Of a stretch of DNA of 64,000 nt, positions 8,293 to 16,732 are shown in pieces. Under the pieces are notes generated by a model. That model saw only the letters and a list, made by a program, of their open reading frames with translations. It did not search any database and was not told the origin of the DNA. The stretch is taken from assembly GCF_002836595.1 (NCBI RefSeq), contig NZ_PJBB01000003.1, forward strand, positions 3,285,001 to 3,349,000, read 5' to 3'. Made by a program: the position numbers and the translations under genes. The stretch comes from Tenacibaculum sp. Bg11-29 (lineage in GTDB: Bacteria > Bacteroidota > Bacteroidia > Flavobacteriales > Flavobacteriaceae). How positions within the stretch are numbered: the stretch's first letter is position 1; every line of letters begins with the position of its first letter.

Positions 8293-10020
8293 TTAATCTA
8301 AGAAATAGATACTATATTTTAAAGATATTCTATCATATTCTCCACCATAATATCCATCAATAGCATTTAAAAATTCAAATGTACTACCATCGTTGTTTTT
8401 TGGTACAGAAATTAATTTATTACGACTATCATAACCTATCCACTCTTTCTTTTCTGCATTATATTCATATATAATAGCAGCAGTACCACCATCTTTTTGA
8501 ACTACATAACTATCATCAGCTTCGCCAGCAACAGATACAACTCTAAATCGTTCACCATTTACCTGATCTACATCAAAATCGATAGACTTACTGCGATTCC
8601 AAATGTTTTTTGTGGTATTAAATTTATAAAAATCTCTTACCCAATGCTCATTACTAAAGCCCCAATTAATAGAAGAACCGATACTGTACCAACTATTTGT
8701 AGCTTTATTAAACTTTTGTACACTTAATGTTCCAAATAACTCTAAACCAGAAGTACCATGATCGTATCCCCAATAATTAGTAGAAACAGTTAGCGGATTG
8801 AATCGTACTTTTCTTCTACTTACAAGTTCACAATCTCTTTGTATATACTTAACATTACTTACAACCTTAAAAGGAGAATTATTAGATACATAGTTTACTT
8901 TATAAGAAATAGGATATCCCGGATTTGTTCTAGATACATTTGCCCCTTCTTTTAAGAAAGTATTAATAGCTTTCAAATCACCTGATACTGCACTTAAACC
9001 TGCAGTTATACCAGGTTGCGCATCTCCACCAATTTGCTTTACTTTTACAGTCGTATTTTGTAATGTTTGATTATACTTTGTAGAAACATCAGCATTTACA
9101 GAACCTATAGCACCTTTATAGGCAAAATTTAATGCAGCCGACACATCTTTGGCACTTTCTGACGATTCATAAATCAAAGAAAATAATCTACCGTACGTTA
9201 TAGATTCGATATAAGAAGCTGGGTTCATATTTACATTTGAAACATTATCTTTATAATCTGTTACATAATTAGTAAGATCCTCAGGAGTTACATTAGTATT
9301 AAACCAACCTCTATCTCCTATTAATTCAGCCTTAGGCGTTACTGTAGCAGTAAAAAAACGTTGTTTTAACGACACTACATAACGTGTTTTTTTATCGCTA
9401 AAATTAATTCCTAATTGACCAGCAACATCAACTCCTGAACCTGAATAACCAGCTTTTAAAGCAAATTGTAAATCACTTGAGTTATGAACTCTTTCTATAG
9501 AAACTTCAAATGCAGCCGGAAAACGTGCTCCTGAATCATAGTAATTTCCTAAAATTCTATTCAATTCGTTTCTTACAGAGCCTGGTGTTGGGTTTGAAAC
9601 AACTGTAGATGTAGATGCAGATGTACCTGAAATAACATCTAAACCTATTTCTATTGAGTTTCGATCTTCACCATAAAACGGAACAGACGTTGGTGCTCCA
9701 TCTTGAATAGACCTTGCTCCTACTACGTTACCTGGCCATAATAAGCTTCCGTTTGGGTTAATCAGAAAAAAATCTGAATCCGTTTTATCAAAGCTTACTT
9801 CTTTCTCTACACAGTTTGTTTCAACCTCAGATCTTAGGCTTCTATTTTGTTGGGTAATCTCTTTAATTATTAGATTACTAATTCCGTCAGGAATATCTTC
9901 ATTTAAAAATTGACTTTTAGATGCTTTTAAATTTTCATTATCAAAAGCCTCTTCTTCATTACACGATACTAGCATTGTTAAACATAATGCAAGTATTTTA
10001 AAACCTGTATATCTCTTCAT
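8293..10020 (-). CDS. Thiol-activated (cholesterol-dependent) cytolysin family lipoprotein
   Basis: A 575-residue predicted pore-forming protein of the CDC family. The lipobox LVSC (Cys20) predicts a lipoprotein. Residues about 80-395 follow the CDC core: LLWPGNVV (near 94-101, where CDCs have YPGALL), TYGRLFSLI and the following SSESAKDVSAALNFA (275-300), the glycine pair of IGGDAQPG (331-332) and PGYPISYKVNYVSNN (367-381). The C-terminal 180 residues are a separate beta-rich domain without the Trp-rich undecapeptide that anchors classical CDCs to cholesterol-rich membranes, so receptor and target should differ. Divergent CDC-like proteins, sometimes in long/short pairs, are known from Bacteroidota; no partner gene is seen here. 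Whether it is a toxin or a defence factor is not readable. Confidence 0.85.
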   Translation of the reverse strand: MKRYTGFKILALCLTMLVSCNEEEAFDNENLKASKSQFLNEDIPDGISNLIIKEITQQNRSLRSEVETNCVEKEVSFDKTDSDFFLINPNGSLLWPGNVVGARSIQDGAPTSVPFYGEDRNSIEIGLDVISGTSASTSTVVSNPTPGSVRNELNRILGNYYDSGARFPAAFEVSIERVHNSSDLQFALKAGYSGSGVDVAGQLGINFSDKKTRYVVSLKQRFFTATVTPKAELIGDRGWFNTNVTPEDLTNYVTDYKDNVSNVNMNPASYIESITYGRLFSLIYESSESAKDVSAALNFAYKGAIGSVNADVSTKYNQTLQNTTVKVKQIGGDAQPGITAGLSAVSGDLKAINTFLKEGANVSRTNPGYPISYKVNYVSNNSPFKVVSNVKYIQRDCELVSRRKVRFNPLTVSTNYWGYDHGTSGLELFGTLSVQKFNKATNSWYSIGSSINWGFSNEHWVRDFYKFNTTKNIWNRSKSIDFDVDQVNGERFRVVSVAGEADDSYVVQKDGGTAAIIYEYNAEKKEWIGYDSRNKLISVPKNNDGSTFEFLNAIDGYYGGEYDRISLKYSIYFLD

Positions 10021-10087
10021 ATTGAAAATATATTTATATGCGTTAATTATAATTTATTTAAAATAAGGAAACAAGTCAGATTACCGA

Positions 10088-10100
10088 CTGTTTTAAACAG
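10088..10100. promoter_or_regulatory. Perfect 13-bp palindrome, possible operator of the cytolysin gene
   Basis: CTGTTTTAAACAG lies 68-80 bp upstream of the cytolysin start. A partial copy (TTTTAAACAGC, 10166-10176) follows 75 bp further upstream. The symmetry and repetition suggest a dimeric regulator site; this is inference. Confidence 0.35.
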
Positions 10101-10656
10101 CATTACACCAAAGAAATCATACCTTTTATCATATTTCTTAGTAACGAAATATAAATAATATAGGATTTTAAACAGCTATAATGACATATTACAAAATTAT
10201 ATAATTCATTATGCAGTCCGATTGCACTCAGGGGATATGCTATCTCTTATTTATCTAGTAATAAAGACCATAACTATAAATGACTAGTACATCATATTAA
10301 GGTAAAATTACTTGTTGTAGCAATTTACACTTTCATCACTAAAAAACTATATACATTCATTATAAATTACAAAAAAAACATAACTACTGATAATCAGGCG
10401 TATAAATTCATTTTTAACTTAAAAACTCCGTAATATCAAGAACAACCTCTTTTAAATTTACTGTTTTTCTTAAATAAATGAACAGAAAAACTTCTTTCAA
10501 AAACTATTTCACACCTATTAATTCACATTTAATTAATAAAAATCTTACTTTCATGTGAAAAACATTGATAAACTCAAAAAAAATTAATTAATCCTAAGTT
10601 TTAATAACATTCAATTACTTATTTACTAACACTAGAGGTTATAGTAAGCATAAAAA

Positions 10657-10688
10657 AAACTACCCTAAATCTTACATTAAGGTAGTTT
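10657..10688 (-). terminator. Terminator of the 10.8-12.6 kb minus-strand gene group
   Basis: Twelve-bp stem AAACTACCYTAA / TTAAGGTAGTTT with one mismatch. In the minus direction it is followed by a run of T. Confidence 0.7.
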
Positions 10689-10795
10689 AAATATTATTTA
10701 TTTAACTATGCTAGCAATTACTCGAAAACGGTACTAGTTACAAATTAGATGCTAGCGATTAGGTGATGTATTAGTATCATCAGAGTACTTAGACA

Positions 10796-11071
10796 TTATA
10801 ATAGTAAAATAGTAATAATAACACCTGTGAAAATAAAATAAAAAATTCCTTTTTGAATTTTCATAAAATGAATAAGTTCTTTTTCTGTTTTATTTTTAGA
10901 ATATTTTTTTATGATTTTTTTTTTTGACAAAAAGATATCATCTAGCGGGATAGAATGATAATTTAATAAATAATTATCATATAAATATGCTATTTTAATC
11001 AGAAATATGATTAAAAAAATAAATAATGATATTATAATACTATATTTAAATATTTCTACTATTACTCCCAT
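10796..11071 (-). CDS. Small two-helix membrane protein, unknown
   Basis: A 91-residue protein with two hydrophobic segments (about residues 5-33 and 72-91) joined by a Lys-rich loop. I do not recognise a family. The ATG lies inside the stop region of the preceding short open frame (11062-11229), which is typical of translational coupling. It is the last gene of a minus-strand group that includes two other unrecognised genes and ends in the terminator at 10657-10688. It could be an immunity or accessory membrane protein, but nothing in the sequence proves that. Confidence 0.5.
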   Translation of the reverse strand: MGVIVEIFKYSIIISLFIFLIIFLIKIAYLYDNYLLNYHSIPLDDIFLSKKKIIKKYSKNKTEKELIHFMKIQKGIFYFIFTGVIITILLL

Positions 11072-11229
11072 TTAATATCTATTTGACATTTGAATCCTAG
11101 TGAATAAGCGAAACTAAAAAATATTCTAATAGTTGCTGAGTTTCCAAATTTTTCTTGAAACTCTAAATGTAAACTTCTTTTTCCACATTGGTTGTCATTT
11201 GCAATGGCAACCGAATCCTTAACTTTAAA
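11062..11229 (-). pseudogene. Remnant reading frame without a start codon
   Basis: A 55-codon open frame with protein-like composition (it ends FAYSLGFKCQIDIKWE) whose stop codon overlaps the ATG of the 91-residue membrane protein. No ATG exists between the upstream stop (11230) and the frame, so it looks like the 3' end of a lost gene that was translationally coupled to its neighbour. The family is not recognised. Confidence 0.35.
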
Positions 11230-11364
11230 TTATTATTACCCAGTTAAAATTATCCTATAAATTAATTCTATTAAATTCTCATTTACTATTACAAATGGCT
11301 TTTATATTTTTCGTTTCTTACTAGCTTTACTTAAATACTTGTCATTAACGCTAACGCTCAAATA

Positions 11365-11733
11365 TCAAGGTGTGGGGGCGGATATTTTTATTTGCTTACT
11401 CTTTATTTTAAAAGTAGAATTTGGATTTTCTTCGAGGTAATCAAAATGATCAATTGGATCAAAATCAAATATAATTAATCCATTTTCTTCTTTTAGTAGA
11501 GCATCTTTAATCACCATTTTATTATCTGCATTATAAGGCTCTATCAAAATAAACTCCTCAATCTCTTTCATAATTAATTTAACCTTTTCATAGGAGAAAT
11601 TATTCTCCACATTAATACATGATAATGTTAATTCAATATATGACTTTGAGTTATCGATATTATAATTATATAATATACTTACAAGTAATGAATCAGAAAA
11701 TTCTCTATATTTATTTAATACGTTTCTTATCAT
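11365..11733 (-). CDS. Hypothetical protein
   Basis: A 122-residue soluble, acidic protein with no signal peptide or membrane segment and no recognised domain. Size, composition and setting (an accessory cluster of orphan genes with coupled starts) resemble small immunity-type proteins, but this is only contextual. It is preceded by a remnant frame and the 273-residue gene on the same strand. Confidence 0.5.
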   Translation of the reverse strand: MIRNVLNKYREFSDSLLVSILYNYNIDNSKSYIELTLSCINVENNFSYEKVKLIMKEIEEFILIEPYNADNKMVIKDALLKEENGLIIFDFDPIDHFDYLEENPNSTFKIKSKQIKISAPTP

Positions 11734-11745
11734 TTAAATTTTATT

Positions 11746-11820
11746 TTAAATAAGCACAAAGGGAATATGATTTTCTGGTAAATGACCAGACGCTGAAATA
11801 CCAGGAGTTGTAGACATCAT
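11746..11820 (-). other. Short coupled ORF, possible gene remnant
   Basis: A 24-codon ORF starting ATGATG, its first ATG overlapping the stop codon of the 273-residue gene, containing SGHLPENHIPFVLI. It is too short to be a normal protein. It may be the fused head and tail of a deleted gene in this accessory island. Confidence 0.25.
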
Positions 11821-12638
11821 GGGAATTTATTTGGATCTACTAACATAGAGAAATAACCATAGCTAACATTTTCAATTCCTTTTAATTTAAAAATACTTTT
11901 CGTTAAATTAAGCTCTAATTTCTTTATTTTTTCTTTAGATAAATTACGGAAATTTAGATTTTCAATTTTTTGATTATCTATTTTAAAAAAGATTTGCCTA
12001 TATTCTTTGTCCAAGCCCAACTCGTGAAAAACTATTTTTTTTCTATCTTTATTTATATAATTAGATTCAACATCCTTAACACAATTAAGTATTTTGTTTT
12101 CAAATGGTTTTTTAATTTTTTTACCATCTAAATTTAAGAATAATTTTTTCCTTCTAAAATAACTTCCATTATACAAAAAATTATTATTTGTATTTTTATA
12201 TTCAAATAATACTAAATCATATTGTTTAAAACTTCCGATAAGGTAATCAAAAAAAGACTGTTTATTAAATATGTATGAACCCGATTCATCTATTGAATTA
12301 TAAGGTAAATATTTTAAATGATTATCTTTTTTATCTTTTCCAAAAGTGTAAAAAATATATTTAGTATTGTCTTTTGATTTAACAACTCTATATCCATTTC
12401 CAAATACTTCTTCTTTCATATTTTCTTTAAAATAAGAATTTAATCTTTCTAAATGAGTCTTTTTTGTCAAGTCTTCTTCTGCTGTATAATAAAAAAAATC
12501 AAAAACATTCTTTTTAATTTCAATTGACTCTTTATATATTTTTTTATAAGTAAGACTATAATCAAAATACTTTATTAAAAGCAAAAAAACTATAAATCCT
12601 AGAAAAACATAAAATATTTTCTTTATCATGTTAAACAA
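11817..12638 (-). CDS. Hypothetical membrane-anchored protein
   Basis: A 273-residue protein with one N-terminal membrane segment (about residues 5-26, IKKIFYVFLGFIVFLLLIKY) and a Lys-rich, probably extracytoplasmic remainder. No family is recognised. It begins a minus-strand group of short orphan genes running to 10796. Its stop overlaps the ATG of a 24-codon ORF. It is very AT-rich and Lys/Phe/Asn-rich even for this genome, which fits acquired accessory DNA. Confidence 0.55.
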   Translation of the reverse strand: MFNMIKKIFYVFLGFIVFLLLIKYFDYSLTYKKIYKESIEIKKNVFDFFYYTAEEDLTKKTHLERLNSYFKENMKEEVFGNGYRVVKSKDNTKYIFYTFGKDKKDNHLKYLPYNSIDESGSYIFNKQSFFDYLIGSFKQYDLVLFEYKNTNNNFLYNGSYFRRKKLFLNLDGKKIKKPFENKILNCVKDVESNYINKDRKKIVFHELGLDKEYRQIFFKIDNQKIENLNFRNLSKEKIKKLELNLTKSIFKLKGIENVSYGYFSMLVDPNKFP

Positions 12639-12808
12639 ATTTTAAATATGTTCATTACTTATAAATAGAGTTCATCTTTTTAAAATGAACTTTAACAGCA
12701 TTGTAAAAAATACTTTTTACCTAACTGATATGCTTTCACTTAAAACAACCTATATTTTACAATACTAATAATTCAGAGATATATAATCCTAGCTTGCCTT
12801 CTAAAACC

Positions 12809-13516
12809 TTAAAAGAAAGAATTTATCTCAGTTTCTGTTTCCAATTCAACAGCTATTTTGTCTTTTTGAAATAATCGAGCAGTTAAATTTCCTTTTAAAG
12901 TTATTGAACTTCCATTAACAGCTAACCAACTTCCTTCTCTCAAACCTAAAACCGAAGTTGTATTAAATACGTGATACTCTTTTATTCTCGTTTCACGTGT
13001 TTCTCCCATGTGAGTCGAACCTTCAATCGGATCTAAATAATGTGCATTAATATTAAAGGGTATAAAGCCAAGTGTTTTAAAACTTGGTGGATATATTATT
13101 GGCATATCATTCGTATTCATCATGGTAACACCGCAAATATTACTCCCTGCACTTGTACCAAAATATGGTGTTCCGTTTTCAACAACTTCTTTTAAAATAT
13201 CAATTATATTATTTTTATATAATTGGTTAACCAACTCAAAAGTATTTCCACCACCTGTAAAAATAGCTTCAGCTTCTTCTAATGCTTTTATAGGATTTTC
13301 AAATTCATGAATTCCTTTTACTTTTTTATCTATTTTTATAAAAGCATTTCTTGCTATGACTGTGTATTCGTCATAACTAATTCCACCAGGTCTTGCAAAC
13401 GGAATAAATAAAATAGTGTTCACTTTTTTGAAAAAAGTAGACAATGTTGGTAATATATATTCTAAATAATCACTTCCATGAACTGTTGATGTACTCGCTA
13501 TTATTAGTTTTTTCAT
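12809..13516 (-). CDS. pepE: Dipeptidase E (alpha-aspartyl dipeptidase), peptidase family S51
   Basis: A cytoplasmic serine peptidase that hydrolyses Asp-X dipeptides. The 235-residue protein is full length. The nucleophile elbow is GTSAGSNI (Ser122) after the TGGGNTFEL loop; the NAHYLDP segment (His159) and the HMGETRETR region are family hallmarks. It is divergent from the lipoprotein gene at 13586, with only about 70 bp between starts, so their promoters must overlap. Confidence 0.9.
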   Translation of the reverse strand: MKKLIIASTSTVHGSDYLEYILPTLSTFFKKVNTILFIPFARPGGISYDEYTVIARNAFIKIDKKVKGIHEFENPIKALEEAEAIFTGGGNTFELVNQLYKNNIIDILKEVVENGTPYFGTSAGSNICGVTMMNTNDMPIIYPPSFKTLGFIPFNINAHYLDPIEGSTHMGETRETRIKEYHVFNTTSVLGLREGSWLAVNGSSITLKGNLTARLFQKDKIAVELETETEINSFF

Positions 13517-13532
13517 TTAACAAAATTTTATA

Positions 13533-13562
13533 TTGAACAAACATATTAAAAAGATAGATTTG
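13533..13562 (+). promoter_or_regulatory. Bacteroidota promoter (-33 TTG / -7 TAGATTTG)
   Basis: TTG at 13533-13535 and TAGATTTG at 13555-13562 with 19 bp between them, matching the TTG-N17-23-TAnnTTTG consensus. It lies 24 bp before the ATG at 13586. Confidence 0.7.
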
Positions 13563-13585
13563 CATGAAATTTTATCAATAAAAAC

Positions 13586-14173
13586 ATGAAAAAATTAATC
13601 TTATTATTTATTTTATCTATTGCCTTTATTTCTTGTTCGGATGATTATGATACTGTTGACATACAAAAATCTGATTTAGTGGGTAAATGGAACCTTGTAG
13701 CTCAAACATCAAAAACTAAACAAACCATTATTAAACAAGGTGTATCTACAATCTCATATATAAATGGCTTAGGTAAAGATTTTAACTTTACAATTACTTT
13801 TATAGAAAACCCAAACACGTCGACTACTCAAGGAGTATATACGCTCGTATCAACTAATATTATTCCAAATCAATCATTTACTGTCCCAGGAGAAACAAAT
13901 AATACACTTGGTCAATCAAATACAACACAAGATCAATCTGGCATCACTAAAGAGACTCATTTAAATACAATTGACGGTTTTGACTCTATTAACTGGAGCT
14001 TAAATGGAGGTAATATATCATTAATCAGTAGAGATAATAAATCTATACCTGTACAAGTAATCGGTTTTACTGGTGCTACATTAAAATTAAGAGTTAAGAT
14101 TGAGGAAACTCAAAAATTCTCGAATTCAACTATTAAAACATCTCGTGAGCTCATTATAACATTAGAAAGATAG
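13586..14173 (+). CDS. Lipocalin-like lipoprotein, unknown
   Basis: A 195-residue protein with a lipobox (FISC, Cys17) followed by DDYD. The early LVGKWNLVAQ motif resembles the GxW start of lipocalin-like domains common in Bacteroidota lipoproteins, and the rest is beta-strand-rich with Thr/Asn-rich loops. Ligand and role are unknown. It is a single gene with a well-formed promoter and a strong terminator. Confidence 0.65.
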   Translation: MKKLILLFILSIAFISCSDDYDTVDIQKSDLVGKWNLVAQTSKTKQTIIKQGVSTISYINGLGKDFNFTITFIENPNTSTTQGVYTLVSTNIIPNQSFTVPGETNNTLGQSNTTQDQSGITKETHLNTIDGFDSINWSLNGGNISLISRDNKSIPVQVIGFTGATLKLRVKIEETQKFSNSTIKTSRELIITLER

Positions 14174-14195
14174 TAATTAGAATATTATTATATAA

Positions 14196-14229
14196 AAGCT
14201 TCACAACTTGTGAAGCTTTTTTTTTATAC
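14196..14229 (+). terminator. Terminator after the lipocalin-like gene
   Basis: Stem AAAAGCTTCACAA / TTGTGAAGCTTTT followed by T-rich sequence, 22 bp past the stop codon. Confidence 0.85.
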
Positions 14230-14324
14230 CTACTTATTGTTTGAAGTTACAAATGATATTATTTAACAAAAATTTACAAAACCCTTAAAACATTTTTAAG
14301 ACCATTAGGTAGTTTCTTTGTAAT

Positions 14325-15104
14325 ATGAAGAAACTCTTATTTTTATTCCTTTTTTTAACAACTTTAATTGCTATTTCTCAAAACAACACTAAAATTGTTA
14401 CAGGACATATATTTTTAGATAGTTTAGCCATAGAAGATGTTCATATTATTAATAAAAAACTAGATATAGGCGCAGTTTCTAATAAAGATGGATCTTTTGA
14501 GATACTGGCTTCAAAAGGAGATATTTTAATTATTTCACATTTAAATTTTGAATATAAAGAGCATCTAATTACAAATGATGATTTAAAATCAACAAATGTT
14601 AACATTCATTTAAATAGCAAAAATTATATGCTAGATGAAATAGTTCTTAAAAAAACGAGAGGCATTTTTGATGTTGATAAGGATATATTATTACACAATG
14701 CTCCTATTGTGAATGCTAAAACATTAAACTTACCATATGCTAATAGCAAAAAACCGAAAAAAGAAGGAACCTTAAAACTTGAATCAGGGCTTTCTGTTAG
14801 CATATCAGGATTAATTAACGCGTTAAATGGAAAATCAAAACAGAAAAAGATACTTCGAAAAATAAAAATAGAGGATAAAAACCTATTACAAATTAGAAAA
14901 CACTTCACTGATGGTTTTTTTGTTTATCAATTAAAAATCAAAAAAGAAAATATTAGTTCATTTTTAGAGCATTGTATTTCTAAAGGAATTATTAATTTAT
15001 ACCATAAAAATAAATTACTAGAACTTACTACTGTGTTACTAGATAATAGTAAAAACTCCCCCTACCTTATTAACAGAGATAACACAAGAGTAACTCAAAA
15101 ATAA
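14325..15104 (+). CDS. CarboxypepD_reg-like secreted protein, paralogue 1 of 5
   Basis: A 259-residue protein with a signal peptide (to about residue 18, AISQN) followed by a CarboxypepD_reg-like beta-sandwich: VTGHIFLDSLAIEDVHIIN, GAVSNKDGSFEILASKGD, then LDEIVLKK. In TonB-dependent receptors this domain precedes the plug, but here there is no barrel; an Arg/Lys-rich C-terminal part of about 150 residues follows. It is the most diverged of five tandem paralogues (14325-18143). Its ALNLPYA/KSKQKKILRKIK region resembles that of paralogue 4. The role is unknown; periplasmic or surface location is likely. Confidence 0.75.
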   Translation: MKKLLFLFLFLTTLIAISQNNTKIVTGHIFLDSLAIEDVHIINKKLDIGAVSNKDGSFEILASKGDILIISHLNFEYKEHLITNDDLKSTNVNIHLNSKNYMLDEIVLKKTRGIFDVDKDILLHNAPIVNAKTLNLPYANSKKPKKEGTLKLESGLSVSISGLINALNGKSKQKKILRKIKIEDKNLLQIRKHFTDGFFVYQLKIKKENISSFLEHCISKGIINLYHKNKLLELTTVLLDNSKNSPYLINRDNTRVTQK

Positions 15105-15108
15105 TTGC

Positions 15109-15924
15109 ATGAGACAAAAAATACTTTTTCTTCTGATACTTTTTGGAAGTGTCTTAAAATCTGTATCCCAAAAAAATCAAAAATTCTTATACGGAGTTGT
15201 AAAAGATAAAATTGGGGTTGTTACCAATGCACACATAATTAACCTAAATACAAATAAAGGAACTTTTACCAATGAGCTTGGAGAATTCAGAATTTTAGTC
15301 AAAAAAAATGATTCCTTACAGATATCTTTTATAGGTTATAAAACAACTACTATCATGGTAAAAGACAATCATTTTGGAATGGTACAAAACAGTTTTCCTT
15401 TAAAGAAAGAGATCTATGAATTAGATGAAGTTGTTTTAAAAAAACATAATTTATTAGGAAAATTAGAACTTGATATTAAACAAACTCCTGATGATAAAGT
15501 TTCTTATATGATGGATGAAATTTTAGAAGGAATAAAGGATATTAATATGTCGCAAGTGAATACAGATATTGATAATATTGACAGAATGAAAGCTCCAGTA
15601 ATAAATATAAAACCACCAAATTTTTACCAAGGAGTTACATTATTTAATTCAAATTGGTTAAACAAAAGCAAAAAAAACATTCCCCTTAAAAAAACAGATA
15701 ACTTAGAAAAAAGAACTCAATTACCTTTTAAAATTATTAGTCTATTAGGTAAAAAAACTTTTACTAACGAATTTAAAATTCCTGAAGATAAAATTCATGA
15801 GTTTATAGATTATTGTAGTAATAGAAATTTAGAACATTTATTTTATCAAAAAAAGATAATTACAATAATTACTATATTTCAAGAGGAAAGTTCTAAGTTT
15901 TTAAAAGCTATTAAAAATGAATAA
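15109..15924 (+). CDS. CarboxypepD_reg-like secreted protein, paralogue 2 of 5
   Basis: A 271-residue protein with a signal peptide (ending near VSQ) and the shared domain: LYGVVKDKIGVVTNAHIINL, GTFTNELGEFRILVKKNDSL, ISFIGYKT and YELDEVVLKKHNLLGKL. It starts 5 bp after paralogue 1 and overlaps paralogue 3 by 8 bp, so the array is an operon. The N-terminal 120 residues are nearly the same as in paralogue 3, while the C-terminal half diverges. The function is unknown. Confidence 0.75.
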   Translation: MRQKILFLLILFGSVLKSVSQKNQKFLYGVVKDKIGVVTNAHIINLNTNKGTFTNELGEFRILVKKNDSLQISFIGYKTTTIMVKDNHFGMVQNSFPLKKEIYELDEVVLKKHNLLGKLELDIKQTPDDKVSYMMDEILEGIKDINMSQVNTDIDNIDRMKAPVINIKPPNFYQGVTLFNSNWLNKSKKNIPLKKTDNLEKRTQLPFKIISLLGKKTFTNEFKIPEDKIHEFIDYCSNRNLEHLFYQKKIITIITIFQEESSKFLKAIKNE

Positions 15925-16732
15925 AATCTCACTAATATTTCTTTTTATCATTCCTATTACTATAAAAGCGCAGCAAAAAAGGCGATTTTTATATGCTAAA
16001 GTTCACGATAAAATAGATAAGGTTTGCAATGCACACATAATTAACCTAAATACAAACCAAGGGACTTTTACCAATGAACTTGGAGAATTCAGAATTTTAG
16101 CAAAAAAAAATGATTCATTACGAATATCATTTATTGGCTATAAAACAGCTATCTTCATTGTAAAAGAGAACCATTTTGGGATGTTAGAAAACAACTTTAC
16201 TTTAGATAAAGAAACCTATGAATTAGATGAAGTTATTTTAAAAAAACATAATTTATTCGGTTTTTTATCAAGAGATATGAAGCAAACTCCAGATGATATT
16301 GCTATTGTAAAATCAAAAAGTGCTTTCGATTTCTCTATGATTGATTTTGAAAAAAAAGTTATTTCAAAAACTGATGCAATTGATAGATCAAAAGCTCCAA
16401 ACATGCGTAAAGAAACTGATCCTACTGCTAAATTTGCGGGCATAGGTCGTAGTTTTAGTGCTGGAATTGATGGATATGCCGCAGAAAAAAGAAGACTTAG
16501 AAAAAAAATTGAATTTAAAGAAAAATTCCCGAAAATGTTAATTTCAGAATTTGGTAAAAGTTTCTTTTTTAAAGATTTAAAAATTCCTAAAGAAAAATAT
16601 CTTCACTTTTTAGAGTATTGTAATCCTTTACAAATAGAAAAATTATATAAAAATGGTAAAGTATTAGAAGTCATAAAAATATTGCAACAAGAAAGTAAAA
16701 GCTATTTAAAAATTATAAATTTACAAGAATGA
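15917..16732 (+). CDS. CarboxypepD_reg-like secreted protein, paralogue 3 of 5
   Basis: A 271-residue protein with a signal peptide (ending near IKAQ) and the same CarboxypepD_reg-like domain: AKVHDKIDKVCNAHIINL, GTFTNELGEFRILAKKNDSL, YELDEVILKKHNLFGFL. The C-terminal half contains AAEKRRLRKKIEFKEKFP, a basic stretch shared in kind with paralogue 4. It overlaps the preceding gene by 8 bp and the next by 4 bp (ATGA), signs of translational coupling. The function is unknown. Confidence 0.75.
   Translation: MNKISLIFLFIIPITIKAQQKRRFLYAKVHDKIDKVCNAHIINLNTNQGTFTNELGEFRILAKKNDSLRISFIGYKTAIFIVKENHFGMLENNFTLDKETYELDEVILKKHNLFGFLSRDMKQTPDDIAIVKSKSAFDFSMIDFEKKVISKTDAIDRSKAPNMRKETDPTAKFAGIGRSFSAGIDGYAAEKRRLRKKIEFKEKFPKMLISEFGKSFFFKDLKIPKEKYLHFLEYCNPLQIEKLYKNGKVLEVIKILQQESKSYLKIINLQE

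Larger units (their letters stand above)
10021..10795. other. 775-bp intergenic stretch
   Basis: No convincing gene here. It holds a 13-bp palindrome and a related half-site upstream of the cytolysin gene (10088-10100, 10166-10176) and the terminator of the minus-strand accessory island (10657-10688). Near 10709 and 10750 there are two copies of a GCTAGCRATTA direct repeat. A 14-codon ORF overlaps the stop of the next gene (ATG at 10797); I do not support it as a gene. Confidence 0.5.

Noticed and set aside
10755..10797. 14-codon ORF overlapping the stop of the 91-residue gene
   Set aside because: It is too short and has no similarity; it may be another stub of the accessory island.
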